Source of the DNA: Propionibacterium sp.
GTDB lineage: Bacteria > Actinomycetota > Actinomycetes > Propionibacteriales > Propionibacteriaceae
Length of the DNA: 49,081 nucleotides
Direction: 5' to 3'
Assembly (NCBI GenBank): GCA_012517965.1
Contig: JAAYTZ010000040.1
Coordinates: 1 to 49,081 of the forward strand
A program made the translations under genes and the position numbers. The notes below the pieces were generated by a model. That model was given only the letters and a program-made list of their open reading frames with translations. It had not been told where the DNA came from and searched no databases. Shown piece by piece: positions 1 through 10,919 of this stretch. How positions within the stretch are numbered: the stretch's first letter is position 1; every line of letters starts with the position of its first letter.

Positions 1-635
1 CAGGCGCAGTCGGCCGCGACCGGGCAGCGCCCGCAGGCGGGGGCGGCGGTCGCGGTGCAGACCTGGGCGCCGAGCTCCATGGCGGCGACGGCCCACCGGG
101 CGGCGTCCGCGTCGGCGTCGGGCAGCCAGGCGGCGGCCCGGTCGCGTTCGGCGCGGGTCAGGGTGGGCGGCTCGAAGGCCCGGCCGGTCTCGAGGCGGGC
201 CAGCACCCGGCGCACGTTCGTGTCGAGGACGACGTGACGCCGGCCGTGCGCGAACGACGCGATCGCGGCGGCGGTGTACTCGCCGACGCCGGGCAGGGAG
301 CGCAGGTCGTCCAGGTCGGCCGGCACCTCGCCGCCGAAGCGGTCGACGATCGCGACGGCGGTGGCGTGGAGGCGCTGCGCACGGCGCGGGTAGCCGAGGC
401 GTCCCCAGGCCCAGACGGCCTCGCCCGGCTCCTCGGCCGCGAGCGCGGCCGGGGAGGGCCAGCGGTCGAGCCACTCCCGCCAGGCTGGCTCGACGCGGGC
501 CACCGGCGTCTGCTGCAGCATGAACTCGCTGACCAGGACGCCCCACGGCGTCGCGTCGGCGGCGCGCCAGGGCAGGGGGCGCGCGTGGGCGGCGTACCAG
601 GCGCAGATCTCGGCGACGAGGCGGGGACGATCCAC
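1..635 (-). CDS. mutY: A/G-specific adenine glycosylase MutY (3' end outside window)
   Basis: Base-excision repair enzyme that removes adenine mispaired with 8-oxoguanine. The first 211 codons are visible; the C-terminal NUDIX-like domain lies beyond base 1. Seen in order: EFMLQQTPV near residue 35, the helix-hairpin-helix LPGVGEYTAAAIASF, the catalytic aspartate in VVLDTNVRR, and a [4Fe-4S] cysteine cluster spaced C-X7-C-X2-C-X5-C. The usual MutY spacing is C-X6-C-X2-C-X5-C, so the first loop is one residue longer. The start is a GTG at 635 (VDRPRLVAEICAWY), the first start codon ahead of conserved sequence. It reads in the same direction as radA but is separated from it by about 60 bases. 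Identification is firm; the exact start is less so. Confidence 0.9.
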   Translation of the reverse strand, partial: MDRPRLVAEICAWYAAHARPLPWRAADATPWGVLVSEFMLQQTPVARVEPAWREWLDRWPSPAALAAEEPGEAVWAWGRLGYPRRAQRLHATAVAIVDRFGGEVPADLDDLRSLPGVGEYTAAAIASFAHGRRHVVLDTNVRRVLARLETGRAFEPPTLTRAERDRAAAWLPDADADAARWAVAAMELGAQVCTATAAPACGRCPVAADCA

Positions 636-693
636 GGGCCCCGAGCGTACCCACGCCGCCGGGCGGTGGCGTCACCCCCTCGCCGCGGTCGGG

Positions 694-2103
694 TCACAGC
701 GGCCGGTCCCCGGTCTGCCACGCGCGCGGCTGGGCGCTGCGGCTGTGGTCGGTGAGCTCGGCCCACACCGTGTCGAGTGCCTCGGCCACCGTGCCCACCT
801 CCAGCACGGCCAACGCACCGCCGGCCGTCACCCCCGACGCGCGCGGCACCAGCGCCACGGTCACGCCGAGCCGCTCGGCCTCCGCGAGGCGTCGCGCCGT
901 GTCCGGGACGCGCCGCAACTCCCCGGACAGCCCGACCTCGCCGAGCGCCACGAACCGGGTCGCCGGGTGCCAGCCGCCCGCCGCCGCCGCCACGGCGACG
1001 GCCACCGCCAGGTCGGCCGCCGGGTCGGCCAGCCGCACGCCGCCCACCGTGGACACGTACACGTCCTTCGTGGCGGTCTTGATGCGCGCCCGGCGGTGCA
1101 GCACGGCCAACTGCATCGCCACCCGCGAGGCGTCGACCCCGTGCGTCACCCGGCGCGGTGCGGGGGACGCCGACGGCGCCACGAGCGCCTGCACCTCCGC
1201 CAGCAGCGGACGGCGCCCCTCCAGGGTGACCGTCACCGCCACCCCGGCCGCCGGCTCGCCCTGGGCGGACGTGAACAGCCCGGACGGGTCGCGCACCTCC
1301 TCGATGCCGCGCTCCGTCATCTCGAAGCAGCCCACCTCGTCGGCGGGCCCGAACCGGTTCTTCGCCGCCCGCACCATGCGGAAGCCCGACTGCCGGTCCC
1401 CCTCGAACGACAGCACCACGTCGACCAGGTGCTCCAGCGTGCGGGGGCCGGCGATCGACCCCTCCTTCGTCACGTGGCCGATGATCAGCACGGCCATCGC
1501 CCTCCGCTTCGCCACCCGGACCAGCGCGTTCGTCACCTCGCGCACCTGCGTCACCCCGCCCGGGACGCCGTCGGTGCCGTCGGCCGAGACCGTCTGCACC
1601 GAGTCCAGCACCAGCAGGGTGGGCGCCAGCTCCTCCACGTGCCCGAGGATCGTCGCCAGGTCGCTCTCGGCGGCCAGGTACAGCTCGGGGCAGAGCGCCC
1701 CCGTCCGGTCCGCGCGGCGGCGCACCTGGGCCGCCGACTCCTCCGCCGTCACGTACAGGGTGGACCGGCCCGTCCGCGCCCACGACGCCGCCGCCTCCAG
1801 CAGCAGCGTCGACTTGCCCACGCCCGGCTCGCCCGCGAGCAGCACGACCGCGCCCGGCACCAGCCCCTCCCCGAGCACCCGGTCCAGCTCCCCGAGGCCG
1901 GTCGGCACCGCCCGCGCCTCCTCCGCCGCGACCTCCGTGATCCGCAGCGCCGCCGCCCGGGGGGACGCCGCTCGCGTCGCGGACGCCGTCGGCGCGGCCT
2001 CCGCGACCGAACCCCAGGCCCGGCACTCCCGGCACCGCCCCACCCACACCGGGCTCACCCAGCCGCACTCGCCGCACCGGTACTCGACCGTCGTTCTCGC
2101 CAT
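694..2103 (-). CDS. radA: DNA repair protein RadA (Sms)
   Basis: RecA-like ATPase that promotes branch migration during recombinational repair. The 469-residue protein has an N-terminal four-cysteine zinc finger (Cys10, 13, 24, 27), a Walker A GEPGVGKST near residue 90, the RadA-specific KNRFG motif near residue 250, and a C-terminal Lon-protease-like domain (the region around TKDVYVSTVGGV). Length is normal for the family. I chose the ATG at 2103 because MARTTVEYRC matches the usual start of actinobacterial RadA; an in-frame ATG at 2133 would add ten residues and has a purine-rich stretch upstream. It lies next to mutY, a grouping consistent with DNA repair. Confidence 0.95.
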   Translation of the reverse strand: MARTTVEYRCGECGWVSPVWVGRCRECRAWGSVAEAAPTASATRAASPRAAALRITEVAAEEARAVPTGLGELDRVLGEGLVPGAVVLLAGEPGVGKSTLLLEAAASWARTGRSTLYVTAEESAAQVRRRADRTGALCPELYLAAESDLATILGHVEELAPTLLVLDSVQTVSADGTDGVPGGVTQVREVTNALVRVAKRRAMAVLIIGHVTKEGSIAGPRTLEHLVDVVLSFEGDRQSGFRMVRAAKNRFGPADEVGCFEMTERGIEEVRDPSGLFTSAQGEPAAGVAVTVTLEGRRPLLAEVQALVAPSASPAPRRVTHGVDASRVAMQLAVLHRRARIKTATKDVYVSTVGGVRLADPAADLAVAVAVAAAAGGWHPATRFVALGEVGLSGELRRVPDTARRLAEAERLGVTVALVPRASGVTAGGALAVLEVGTVAEALDTVWAELTDHSRSAQPRAWQTGDRPL

Positions 2104-2168
2104 GCCCGACACGCTAGGGACCCGCTCCGACATTTCCCGCGCCCCCCGCCCGGCGCTACCCTGCCCGC

Positions 2169-2774
2169 GTGGAGACCCACGAGGAGACCGAGCCGGCCGG
2201 GCTGCGGGTCGGCTACGTCCCGGGGGTGATCCTGACCCGGTGGCGCCGCGTGTGGGCCGAACGGCTCCCGGGGGTGCCGCTGGAGATCGTGGCCGTGCCC
2301 GAGGCCGAGCAGCGCGCCGCGCTGGACGCCGGCGCTGTCGACGTGTGTTTCGTCCGCCTCCCGCTGGACGCCGCCGGCCTCCACCTCATCCGGCTGTACG
2401 ACGAGCTGCCCGTGGCCTGGGTGGCCCGCGACCACCCGATCGCGCTCTACGACGCGATCACCACCGCCGACCTGGCCGGGGAGGACGTGCGCAGCGTCCC
2501 CGACGAGGACGCCCTCGGCCGCGTCGCCGAGGCGGACGCCGTCCTGCGGGTCCCGCTCTCGGTCGCCCGCTCCTTCAGCCGCCGCGACCTGGTCCAGCGG
2601 CCGGTGACGGACGCCCCCGCCACGACGGTTGCCCTGGCCTGGCCGGCCCACCGGGACAACCCGCTGATCGACGAGTTCATCGGCATCGTCCGGGGCCGGA
2701 CGGCGAACAGCTCACGGACGGCGCAGGAACGCGCCGGCGTCCAGGGGAAGCGGCGCCGGCGGCTCAGATCTTGA
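2169..2774 (+). CDS. Orphan LysR-type substrate-binding domain protein
   Basis: A 201-residue protein that matches only the effector-binding half of a LysR regulator. It opens with LRVGYVPGVILTRW and continues with the alternating pattern of a periplasmic-binding-like fold (VDVCFVRLP, LPVAWVARDHPIA, TTVALAWPAHRDNPLIDEFIGIV). No helix-turn-helix precedes it: the GTG start at 2169 lies only 65 bases from the divergent radA start. The last 20 residues are strongly basic (GKRRRRLRS). Stand-alone proteins of this kind occur in actinobacteria, where their role is not settled; binding a small ligand is the reasonable inference. Its 3' end overlaps the convergent VOC gene by 11 bases. Confidence 0.75.
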   Translation: METHEETEPAGLRVGYVPGVILTRWRRVWAERLPGVPLEIVAVPEAEQRAALDAGAVDVCFVRLPLDAAGLHLIRLYDELPVAWVARDHPIALYDAITTADLAGEDVRSVPDEDALGRVAEADAVLRVPLSVARSFSRRDLVQRPVTDAPATTVALAWPAHRDNPLIDEFIGIVRGRTANSSRTAQERAGVQGKRRRRLRS

Positions 2775-3402
2775 CCAGGCCCCGGGGCGTCCGGAACTTG
2801 GCGGCCTGGATCCCGGGCTGGCCGTTGGGGGCGGTGAACTTGAACTCGACGCCGTCGAAGACGTCGCCCAGCTCGAAGCCCAGCCAGTCGCTGACCCGCT
2901 GCCGGCTACCGGCGATGTAGATCTTGATCAACTCGATGCTCCCCTCGCCGAGGGCGCTGGGATGGGTCGAGGGGTCCGACGTCCACTTGACGAAGAAGGG
3001 GAGCTGGGGGTCGGCGATCAGGCCGCGGACGCCGATCTGCTCCCACTCCAGCCGGCGGCCGTCCGGGAACTGGCGGGAACCGACGCCCGCCTCCCGCTGC
3101 AGGCGCTCCTCGAGCGGGGTCATGTCCTCGACCTCGCACACCCAGCCGAGCCAGCCACCCCCCGACTCCGAGCGGGCGCGCACCGCCTGGCCGAACGGGG
3201 CCTTCTCGGCGGCCGGGTGATCGAGGGCTTCGACGACCTCGAGGTACTGGCCACGGGTGAGCGGAAGGATGTGGTTCCGCGTGCCGAAGCGTGGGTGGAA
3301 GCCGCCGTCCTTGAACTGGGCGCCCAGTTGGTCCTCCAGGCTCGCGACCGCGGCCTTGAGCCCCTTGGGCCCCGCCGCGAAGGACAGATTCGCGATGTGC
3401 AT
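2764..3402 (-). CDS. VOC family (glyoxalase-like) protein
   Basis: A 212-residue protein resembling the Glyoxalase_3-like branch of the vicinal-oxygen-chelate superfamily. It contains FHPRFGTRNHILPL, QYLEVVEALDHPAA and GWVCEVEDM, typical of a family common in actinobacteria with no assigned substrate. Candidate metal ligands are the His in RNHILPL and the Glu in YLEVVEALDHP. The start is the ATG at 3402 (MHIANLSFAAGPKG); an upstream in-frame TTG at 3420 is less likely. It is convergent with, and overlaps by 11 bases, the orphan LysR-domain gene, and is divergent from the CPBP protease. The enzymatic reaction cannot be named. Confidence 0.75.
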   Translation of the reverse strand: MHIANLSFAAGPKGLKAAVASLEDQLGAQFKDGGFHPRFGTRNHILPLTRGQYLEVVEALDHPAAEKAPFGQAVRARSESGGGWLGWVCEVEDMTPLEERLQREAGVGSRQFPDGRRLEWEQIGVRGLIADPQLPFFVKWTSDPSTHPSALGEGSIELIKIYIAGSRQRVSDWLGFELGDVFDGVEFKFTAPNGQPGIQAAKFRTPRGLVKI

Positions 3403-3528
3403 GTCGCCATTGAAGTGCAATGCTCGTCCAAAAGCGAATCGGCCCCCGACCCTGCCTTGGCTACGGGCTTCGCCGTTGATTCCGGCGCCGTGCCGCGTTG
3501 GCTGACAGTGTTACCCATCGCGCCTCCT

Positions 3529-6321
<2,793 letters not shown>

Positions 6322-6360
6322 CGGCGCGGGCGTCCGGCGGTCGAAGCAGCCGATACGAGA

Positions 6361-6394
6361 CCGAGGGCCGCGGGGGATCCCCCGCGGCCCTCGG
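6361..6394. terminator. Perfect 34-bp palindrome between convergent proC and antiporter genes
   Basis: The arms at 6361-6376 and 6379-6394 are perfect 16-base complements around a central AT. The structure lies 39 bases after the proC stop and 20 bases past the end of the convergent antiporter gene. This suits a bidirectional terminator, although neither side has a long T tract, as is usual in high-GC actinobacteria. Confidence 0.8.
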
Positions 6395-6414
6395 TGCGTC
6401 CCGACCGGTGGTCG

Positions 6415-7863
6415 TCAGTCGTCGACGTGGATCCGCTTGTGCTCCTCGGGCACCGGGGCGGCGCTGCGGCGCAGCCAGAGGGCCTGGCCGAGGAGCGCGA
6501 CGCCGAGCGCGACGCCGACCCAGGTCCAGATGCCGCCGGCGAGGAAGACCAGCATGTTGGCGATCAGGATCGGGAACAGGTAGCGGAACGCCCACACGAC
6601 GTACCCGCCGAAGTGGGGCATCTCGATGCCGCTGTGCTCGGCGACGGCCTTGACCATGAAGTTGGGGCCGTTGCCGACGTACGTCATCGCGCCGAAGAAC
6701 ACCGAGCCCAGCGAGATGGCCGTCAGGAACATCACCGGGACCCCGGCCACCAGCTCGCCGCCCACGGACGGCCCGAGCGCCCGGGCGATCTCGAAGAAGG
6801 TGGCGTAGGTCGGGGCGTTGTCGAGCACCGACGACAGGGAGCCGGCCGACAGGTAGAACCCGATGGTGTTGAGCGGCAGCTTCGGCGCCACCTCCTTGAG
6901 GAACAGCAGCGCGGGCATCATCGTGAGGAAGATGCCGATGAACAGGGCGGCGACCTCCAGGATGGGGCCCCAGCTGAACTGGTTGCCCTTGAAGCGGGCC
7001 ACCTTGTCGCCCGTCACGAACGACAGCACGGTCGCGGCGAGCATGATCAACTCGCGCCAGGGCACCGCCTCGGCGAGGGTGGCCGTCCCCTCCGCCAGCT
7101 TGTCGATGTTGATCGACGGCGCCAGCGCCACGGCCGCCACGATCATGGCCAGGTAGATCATGTTGAAGGCGCCGTGCACGCGCAGCGGCGTCGCGGTCGC
7201 CGCGTCGAGGGCCAGGTCGTCGCGCGACTCGGACTCGTAGTTGCGGCGATCGAGCGCGTAGTAGGTCGCCAGCAGCAGCCCGTTCACGAGCAGCCATTCG
7301 GGGAAGAGGGTGAAGGTCCACATGAACGGCACCCCGCGCAGCAGCCCCAGGAACAGCGGCGGGTCGCCCAGGGGGGTCAGCAGGCCGCCACAGTTCGACA
7401 CCGTGAAGATGAAGAAGACCACCGTGTGCTTGATGTGGTGCCGCTCGGAGTTGGCGCGCAGCAGCGGCCTGATGAGCAGCATGGACGCCCCGGTGGTGCC
7501 GATGAACGACGCGACGATCGCGCCGATCCCGAGGATCACCGTGTTGTTGCGGGGGGTGGCGCGCAGGTCGCCCGACAGGTAGATGCCGCCGCTCACCGTG
7601 AACAGGCTCAGCAGCAGCATGATGAACGACACGTACTCCCAGAGCGCGTGCGTGACGTGCAGGACGCCGTGGTCCACCGCCATCCACAGCGCGACCGGGA
7701 TGCCGAGCACCAGGGCCAGCAGCAGCTTGTTGCGGTTCTTCTCCCACGCGTGCGCGGTGGACCGGATCAGCGGGAGGAGGGCGATGGCGAGCAGCATCAC
7801 CACGAAGGGGATGATCCCCCACCACGGGGTGGGAGTCGAGGTGGGAGCACTGAGCGGTGTCAT
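6415..7863 (-). CDS. Sodium:proton antiporter, NhaD/ArsB-type membrane transporter
   Basis: Integral membrane protein of about 482 residues with roughly a dozen hydrophobic segments. The SNCGGLLTPLGDPPLFLGLLRG stretch (near residue 170) and ASFIGTTGASMLLIRPLLRAN are characteristic of NhaD-type Na+/H+ antiporters in the ion-transporter superfamily. The second half repeats the fold (LDNAPTYATFFEIAR). The ATG at 7863 is chosen because an AGGGA Shine-Dalgarno lies about nine bases upstream; the in-frame extension to 7923 is Arg-rich and not membrane-like. It is downstream of and co-directional with the sodium/solute symporter, but a strong hairpin lies between them, so they may be separate units. 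Confidence 0.8.
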   Translation of the reverse strand: MTPLSAPTSTPTPWWGIIPFVVMLLAIALLPLIRSTAHAWEKNRNKLLLALVLGIPVALWMAVDHGVLHVTHALWEYVSFIMLLLSLFTVSGGIYLSGDLRATPRNNTVILGIGAIVASFIGTTGASMLLIRPLLRANSERHHIKHTVVFFIFTVSNCGGLLTPLGDPPLFLGLLRGVPFMWTFTLFPEWLLVNGLLLATYYALDRRNYESESRDDLALDAATATPLRVHGAFNMIYLAMIVAAVALAPSINIDKLAEGTATLAEAVPWRELIMLAATVLSFVTGDKVARFKGNQFSWGPILEVAALFIGIFLTMMPALLFLKEVAPKLPLNTIGFYLSAGSLSSVLDNAPTYATFFEIARALGPSVGGELVAGVPVMFLTAISLGSVFFGAMTYVGNGPNFMVKAVAEHSGIEMPHFGGYVVWAFRYLFPILIANMLVFLAGGIWTWVGVALGVALLGQALWLRRSAAPVPEEHKRIHVDD

Positions 7864-8014
7864 CGAACGTCGTCCCTGTCTGTGTCGGCGGCTCATCGGC
7901 GAGCTTCGAGCCGGGCGCCGCATGGCCGCCCAGCCAGGCCCAATGGGCCCATCCTGCGCCCTGGGGCGGCGGGTCGTGGCTACTTGCCGGATATTGCGCG
8001 CATCTCGTGAACAC

Positions 8015-8056
8015 GCCGCGGCGGCGTCCGCCCCGAAGGACGGACGCCGCCGCGGC
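8015..8056 (-). terminator. Terminator of the sodium/solute symporter gene
   Basis: Perfect 16-bp arms at 8015-8030 and 8041-8056 around a 10-base loop, starting six bases after the symporter stop codon. The arms contain GCGGCGTCCG and its complement, the same heptamer core as other terminators in the window. No obvious T run follows. Confidence 0.75.
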
Positions 8057-8061
8057 CGCTG

Positions 8062-9528
8062 TCACTTGACGGTCTCGACGTACTCCACCTCGTAGGAGTC
8101 GCCCACGAGGTGCCCGCGGGACTTGTCGATGTAGTGGATGACCAGGAACACCGCCAGGCTGGCCAGCGCGCCGGGGATGATCGGGTCGACCTTCCAGCCG
8201 AGGAACTGCAGGCCGCCCGGGACGACCGGCGGGATCTTCGTCCCGGCGAAGTCCAGGCCGTTGGCGAGCTGCCAGCCGATGCCGACCACGGTGCCCGCGA
8301 TGATCGACCACAGGGCCGCCAGGCGGCTGGTCTTGTCCCAGATCAGGCCGAAGATGAAGGCGCTGAAGGGGCCGGCCGAGCGCATCGTGAAGGCGAACAC
8401 CAGCAGCGGGATGATCTGCTGGCTGAACACGGCGAGCAGGGTCGCCGCGATGCCGACGACGGCGACGCTGATGCGGGAGCTGGCCAGCTCCTTGTCCTCG
8501 CTGAGCGGGCCGATGAAGTGCGGCCGCAGGTCCTTGACCCAGATCGTGCCGGCGCCGAGCAGGTCGCCCGAGGCGCTGGACAGGGTCGCGGACATGACCG
8601 CCGAGAGCAGGATGCCGGCCATCAGCGGCGGCAGCAGCTGGGTCGCGACCGTGGCGAGCGCGTCGTTCTCCTTGATGTTCGGGAACTGGGCCTTGGCGAC
8701 GAGGCCCAGGACCGCCGGGATGAAGGCGTAGGCCGTCATCAGGACGCCGCACAGCACCGAGCCGAGGACCGCCACCTTCTGGTTCCGGGCCGAGTAGTAC
8801 CGCTGGACGGCCTCCTGGCCCGTGGAGAACGTCATGAAGTAGAGGATGATGAGGCCGATGATCGTGGGCCACCCGATCTTGGTGAAGCCGAGCTGCCCCT
8901 CGGGGAGGCGGGCCACGACGCTCTCCCAGCCGCCGGCGGCGGACAGCGCGAAGGGCACGGCGGCCGCGAAGCCGAACACGATGAAGAAGAACTGCACGAA
9001 GTCGGTGAGGGTCACCGACCACATGCCGCCGAGCCAGGTGTAGAAGACGACGCCGAGGCCGGTGATGATGATGGCGGGCACCGCCGGGAAGCCGGTGAGC
9101 ACGCTGACGATGGTGGCGGTCGCGGTGATCTGCACGGCGGCCAGCGCAAAGAGCGCGAAGGCGCCGAGGATCGCGCTGAGCAGCTGCGGCGCCTTGCCGT
9201 AGCGGCGGCCGATGATCTCGGGCACCGTGGTCGCCATCGACCGGCGGAGCATCGGGGCGATGAACGACACCAGCAGGATGCCGATGCCGGCGCAGACCAC
9301 GTACCAGCCGGCCGACAGGCCCCAGCTTCCGTAGGCCTTGGACGCGACGCCGACCGACGACCCGCCGCCGATCTCGGTGGCGGCCAGCGTGCCGGCCATC
9401 ATCAGCACGCCGAGGCGCCGGCCGGCCAGGTGGTAGTCGGTCGCGTTCTTGATCTTGCTGCGTGAGTACACGCCGATCCCGATCATGGACGCCATGTAGA
9501 CGACCATGATGAGAACGATGGTTTCCAT
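8062..9528 (-). CDS. Sodium:solute symporter family (SSS) transporter
   Basis: 488-residue membrane transporter with about 13 hydrophobic helices. N-terminal SRSKIKNATDYHLAGRRLG, the TEIGGGSSVGVASKAYGSWG region, and AVMSATLSSASGDLLGAG are hallmarks of the sodium/solute symporter family (PutP, PanF, SglT relatives). The substrate cannot be read from the sequence. The ATG at 9528 is preceded by GAGGAG at a good distance. Upstream, AT-rich sequence with an inverted repeat (9628-9640) could carry its promoter. Confidence 0.85.
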   Translation of the reverse strand: METIVLIMVVYMASMIGIGVYSRSKIKNATDYHLAGRRLGVLMMAGTLAATEIGGGSSVGVASKAYGSWGLSAGWYVVCAGIGILLVSFIAPMLRRSMATTVPEIIGRRYGKAPQLLSAILGAFALFALAAVQITATATIVSVLTGFPAVPAIIITGLGVVFYTWLGGMWSVTLTDFVQFFFIVFGFAAAVPFALSAAGGWESVVARLPEGQLGFTKIGWPTIIGLIILYFMTFSTGQEAVQRYYSARNQKVAVLGSVLCGVLMTAYAFIPAVLGLVAKAQFPNIKENDALATVATQLLPPLMAGILLSAVMSATLSSASGDLLGAGTIWVKDLRPHFIGPLSEDKELASSRISVAVVGIAATLLAVFSQQIIPLLVFAFTMRSAGPFSAFIFGLIWDKTSRLAALWSIIAGTVVGIGWQLANGLDFAGTKIPPVVPGGLQFLGWKVDPIIPGALASLAVFLVIHYIDKSRGHLVGDSYEVEYVETVK

Positions 9529-9627
9529 GGGGGGACTCCTCGTTGAGACGGCCCGGGGGCGGTAGAGCGCAACTACGGTACGGCGTCAAGGGCGCGTCCA
9601 CGCACCGGACCGGCAAACATGAGACGT

Positions 9628-9640
9628 TGTTATGTAAACA
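9628..9640. promoter_or_regulatory. AT-rich inverted repeat in the divergent symporter/bS22 promoter region
   Basis: TGTTATGTAAACA, with TGTT/AACA arms around ATGTA, is unusually AT-rich for this genome. It lies about 100 bases upstream of the symporter start and 145 upstream of bS22. It could be an operator or a minus-strand -10 region (TACATAAC); it is only a candidate. Confidence 0.3.
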
Positions 9641-9784
9641 GTGGCCGAAGTTGAACGGTCTGCGGCCGATTGGCCCGGGTCCGGCTCGGGCGGGTACGAT
9701 CCTGTGCTTGGCGTGGCCGAAGGCCCGCCGCACCAGTTCACTGCTCCGGTCCGAGGGTCGGGCCGGATTCGGAGAGGTCGATAC

Positions 9785-9886
9785 GTGGGTTCGGTCATCA
9801 AGAAGCGCCGCAAGCGCATGGCGAAGAAGAAGCACCGCAAGCTGCTCAAGAAGACGCGCATCCAGCGCCGCCGCGCCGGCAAGTAG
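9785..9886 (+). CDS. Small ribosomal protein bS22 (AURKAIP1/COX24 domain), 33 residues
   Basis: Very small, extremely basic protein beginning [18 protein letters not shown] and ending [11 protein letters not shown]. This matches almost residue for residue the 33-residue bS22 known from mycobacterial 30S ribosome structures and carries the AURKAIP1/COX24 signature. The GTG at 9785 is chosen because the homologues start at MGSVIKK; GGAGAGG (9774-9780) is a good ribosome binding site. Longer in-frame readings upstream lack conserved sequence. A weak promoter, TTGGCC (9670) with TACGAT (9695), spaced 19, lies ahead. Confidence 0.92.
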   Translation: MGSVIKKRRKRMAKKKHRKLLKKTRIQRRRAGK

Positions 9887-9898
9887 CGCTTCAGACCC

Positions 9899-10192
9899 GT
9901 GAGCCGCCCCGCCGTCGATCCGCGTGACCCGGCCGGGCGGCTTCCTGGCGCCCCGGGGGCGGCCCGCGTGGTCGTGGTGACCCGCACCGGCTGCCACCTC
10001 TGCGAGGAGGCCGAGCGGGTCGCCGCGGCGGTGTGCCGCGAGGCAGGGGCGTCCTGGTCGACGCTCGACGTGGACGCCGACGCCGACCTGCGCGCCCGGT
10101 TCTCCGACCACGTGCCCGTCACGTTCGTCGACGGCGTCCGGTTCGCGCTGTGGTTCCTCGACCCGGACGCCCTCCGCGCCGCCCTGCAATGA
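9899..10192 (+). CDS. Glutaredoxin family protein
   Basis: 97-residue thioredoxin-fold protein with the redox motif CHLC in VVTRTGCHLCEEAERV, followed by LDVDADADLRARFSDHVPVTFVDGV, which contains the cis-Pro loop (HVPVTF). This is the short actinobacterial glutaredoxin-like family (DUF836 type). It begins with GTG at 9899, 12 bases after the bS22 stop, so it is probably co-transcribed. A role in thiol redox beside the cytochrome c maturation genes is plausible but not shown. Confidence 0.85.
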   Translation: MSRPAVDPRDPAGRLPGAPGAARVVVVTRTGCHLCEEAERVAAAVCREAGASWSTLDVDADADLRARFSDHVPVTFVDGVRFALWFLDPDALRAALQ

Positions 10193-10260
10193 GCCGTCCC
10201 GGCCCTGCTGGCGTGGGCACGTAGGGTGGGCTCACCGCAGCCCTTGTCGAAGGGACCCCG

Positions 10261-10914
10261 ATGGAACAGACGCTCGTGCACGTGTGCCGCCACGGGCAGG
10301 TCGAGAACCCCGGCCACGTCCTGTACGGCCGCCTGCCCGGCTTCGGACTGTCCGACCTGGGGCGTCGCATGGCCGACCGGCTCGGCGAGCACTTCGCGGA
10401 CGTTCCGGTGACGCACCTGCGCACCTCGCCGCTCCAGCGGGCCCGCGAGACCCTGGCGCCGATCGCCGCCCGCCACCCGGGCCTCGCCCCCGTCGTCGAC
10501 CAGCGCCTGATCGAGGCGGCCAACGCCCTCGAGGGCCGCTCGTTCGGCCGGTTTAACGAGCGGTTGCTGCTGCCGGGCAACCTGCGCCACCTCTACAACC
10601 CGCTGCGCCCCAGCTGGGGTGAGCCCTACCCGCTGGTCGCGGCCCGCATGCTCACCGCCATCACGGACGCCGCCGCCGCGGCAGGCCCGGGCGGCCGGGC
10701 CGTGCTGGTCAGCCACGAACTGCCGATCTGGATGGCCCGCCGCGCCGCCGAGGGGCGCCCGCTGGTCCACAACCCCGTCGCCCGCGAGTGCCGCCTGGCC
10801 AGCGTGACCACGTTCACCGTCGTCGAGGGACGCATCGCCGCGGTCGACTACGCCGAGCCCGCCGCCGACCTCGCCGCGGGCACGCGCAGGCTGCTGCGCC
10901 GGCCGGGGATGTGA
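10261..10914 (+). CDS. Histidine phosphatase family protein
   Basis: 217-residue member of the phosphoglycerate-mutase-like histidine phosphatases. The catalytic histidine lies in VCRHGQVENPG near residue 10, the second-site Arg in HLRTSPLQRARETL near residue 60, the acid region around LIEAANALEGRSFG, and the second His in VLVSHELPIWM. The gene immediately precedes tlpA, ccdA, resB and ccsB, the same order as Rv0525-Rv0529 in Mycobacterium tuberculosis. The physiological substrate is unknown. The ATG at 10261 has AAGGGA upstream. Confidence 0.9.
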   Translation: MEQTLVHVCRHGQVENPGHVLYGRLPGFGLSDLGRRMADRLGEHFADVPVTHLRTSPLQRARETLAPIAARHPGLAPVVDQRLIEAANALEGRSFGRFNERLLLPGNLRHLYNPLRPSWGEPYPLVAARMLTAITDAAAAAGPGGRAVLVSHELPIWMARRAAEGRPLVHNPVARECRLASVTTFTVVEGRIAAVDYAEPAADLAAGTRRLLRRPGM

Positions 10915-10919
10915 GGAGC

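Noticed and set aside
3402-3420. TTG start at 3420 for the VOC protein.
   Set aside because: The ATG six codons later begins the part that looks like the family N-terminus, and nothing supports the extension.
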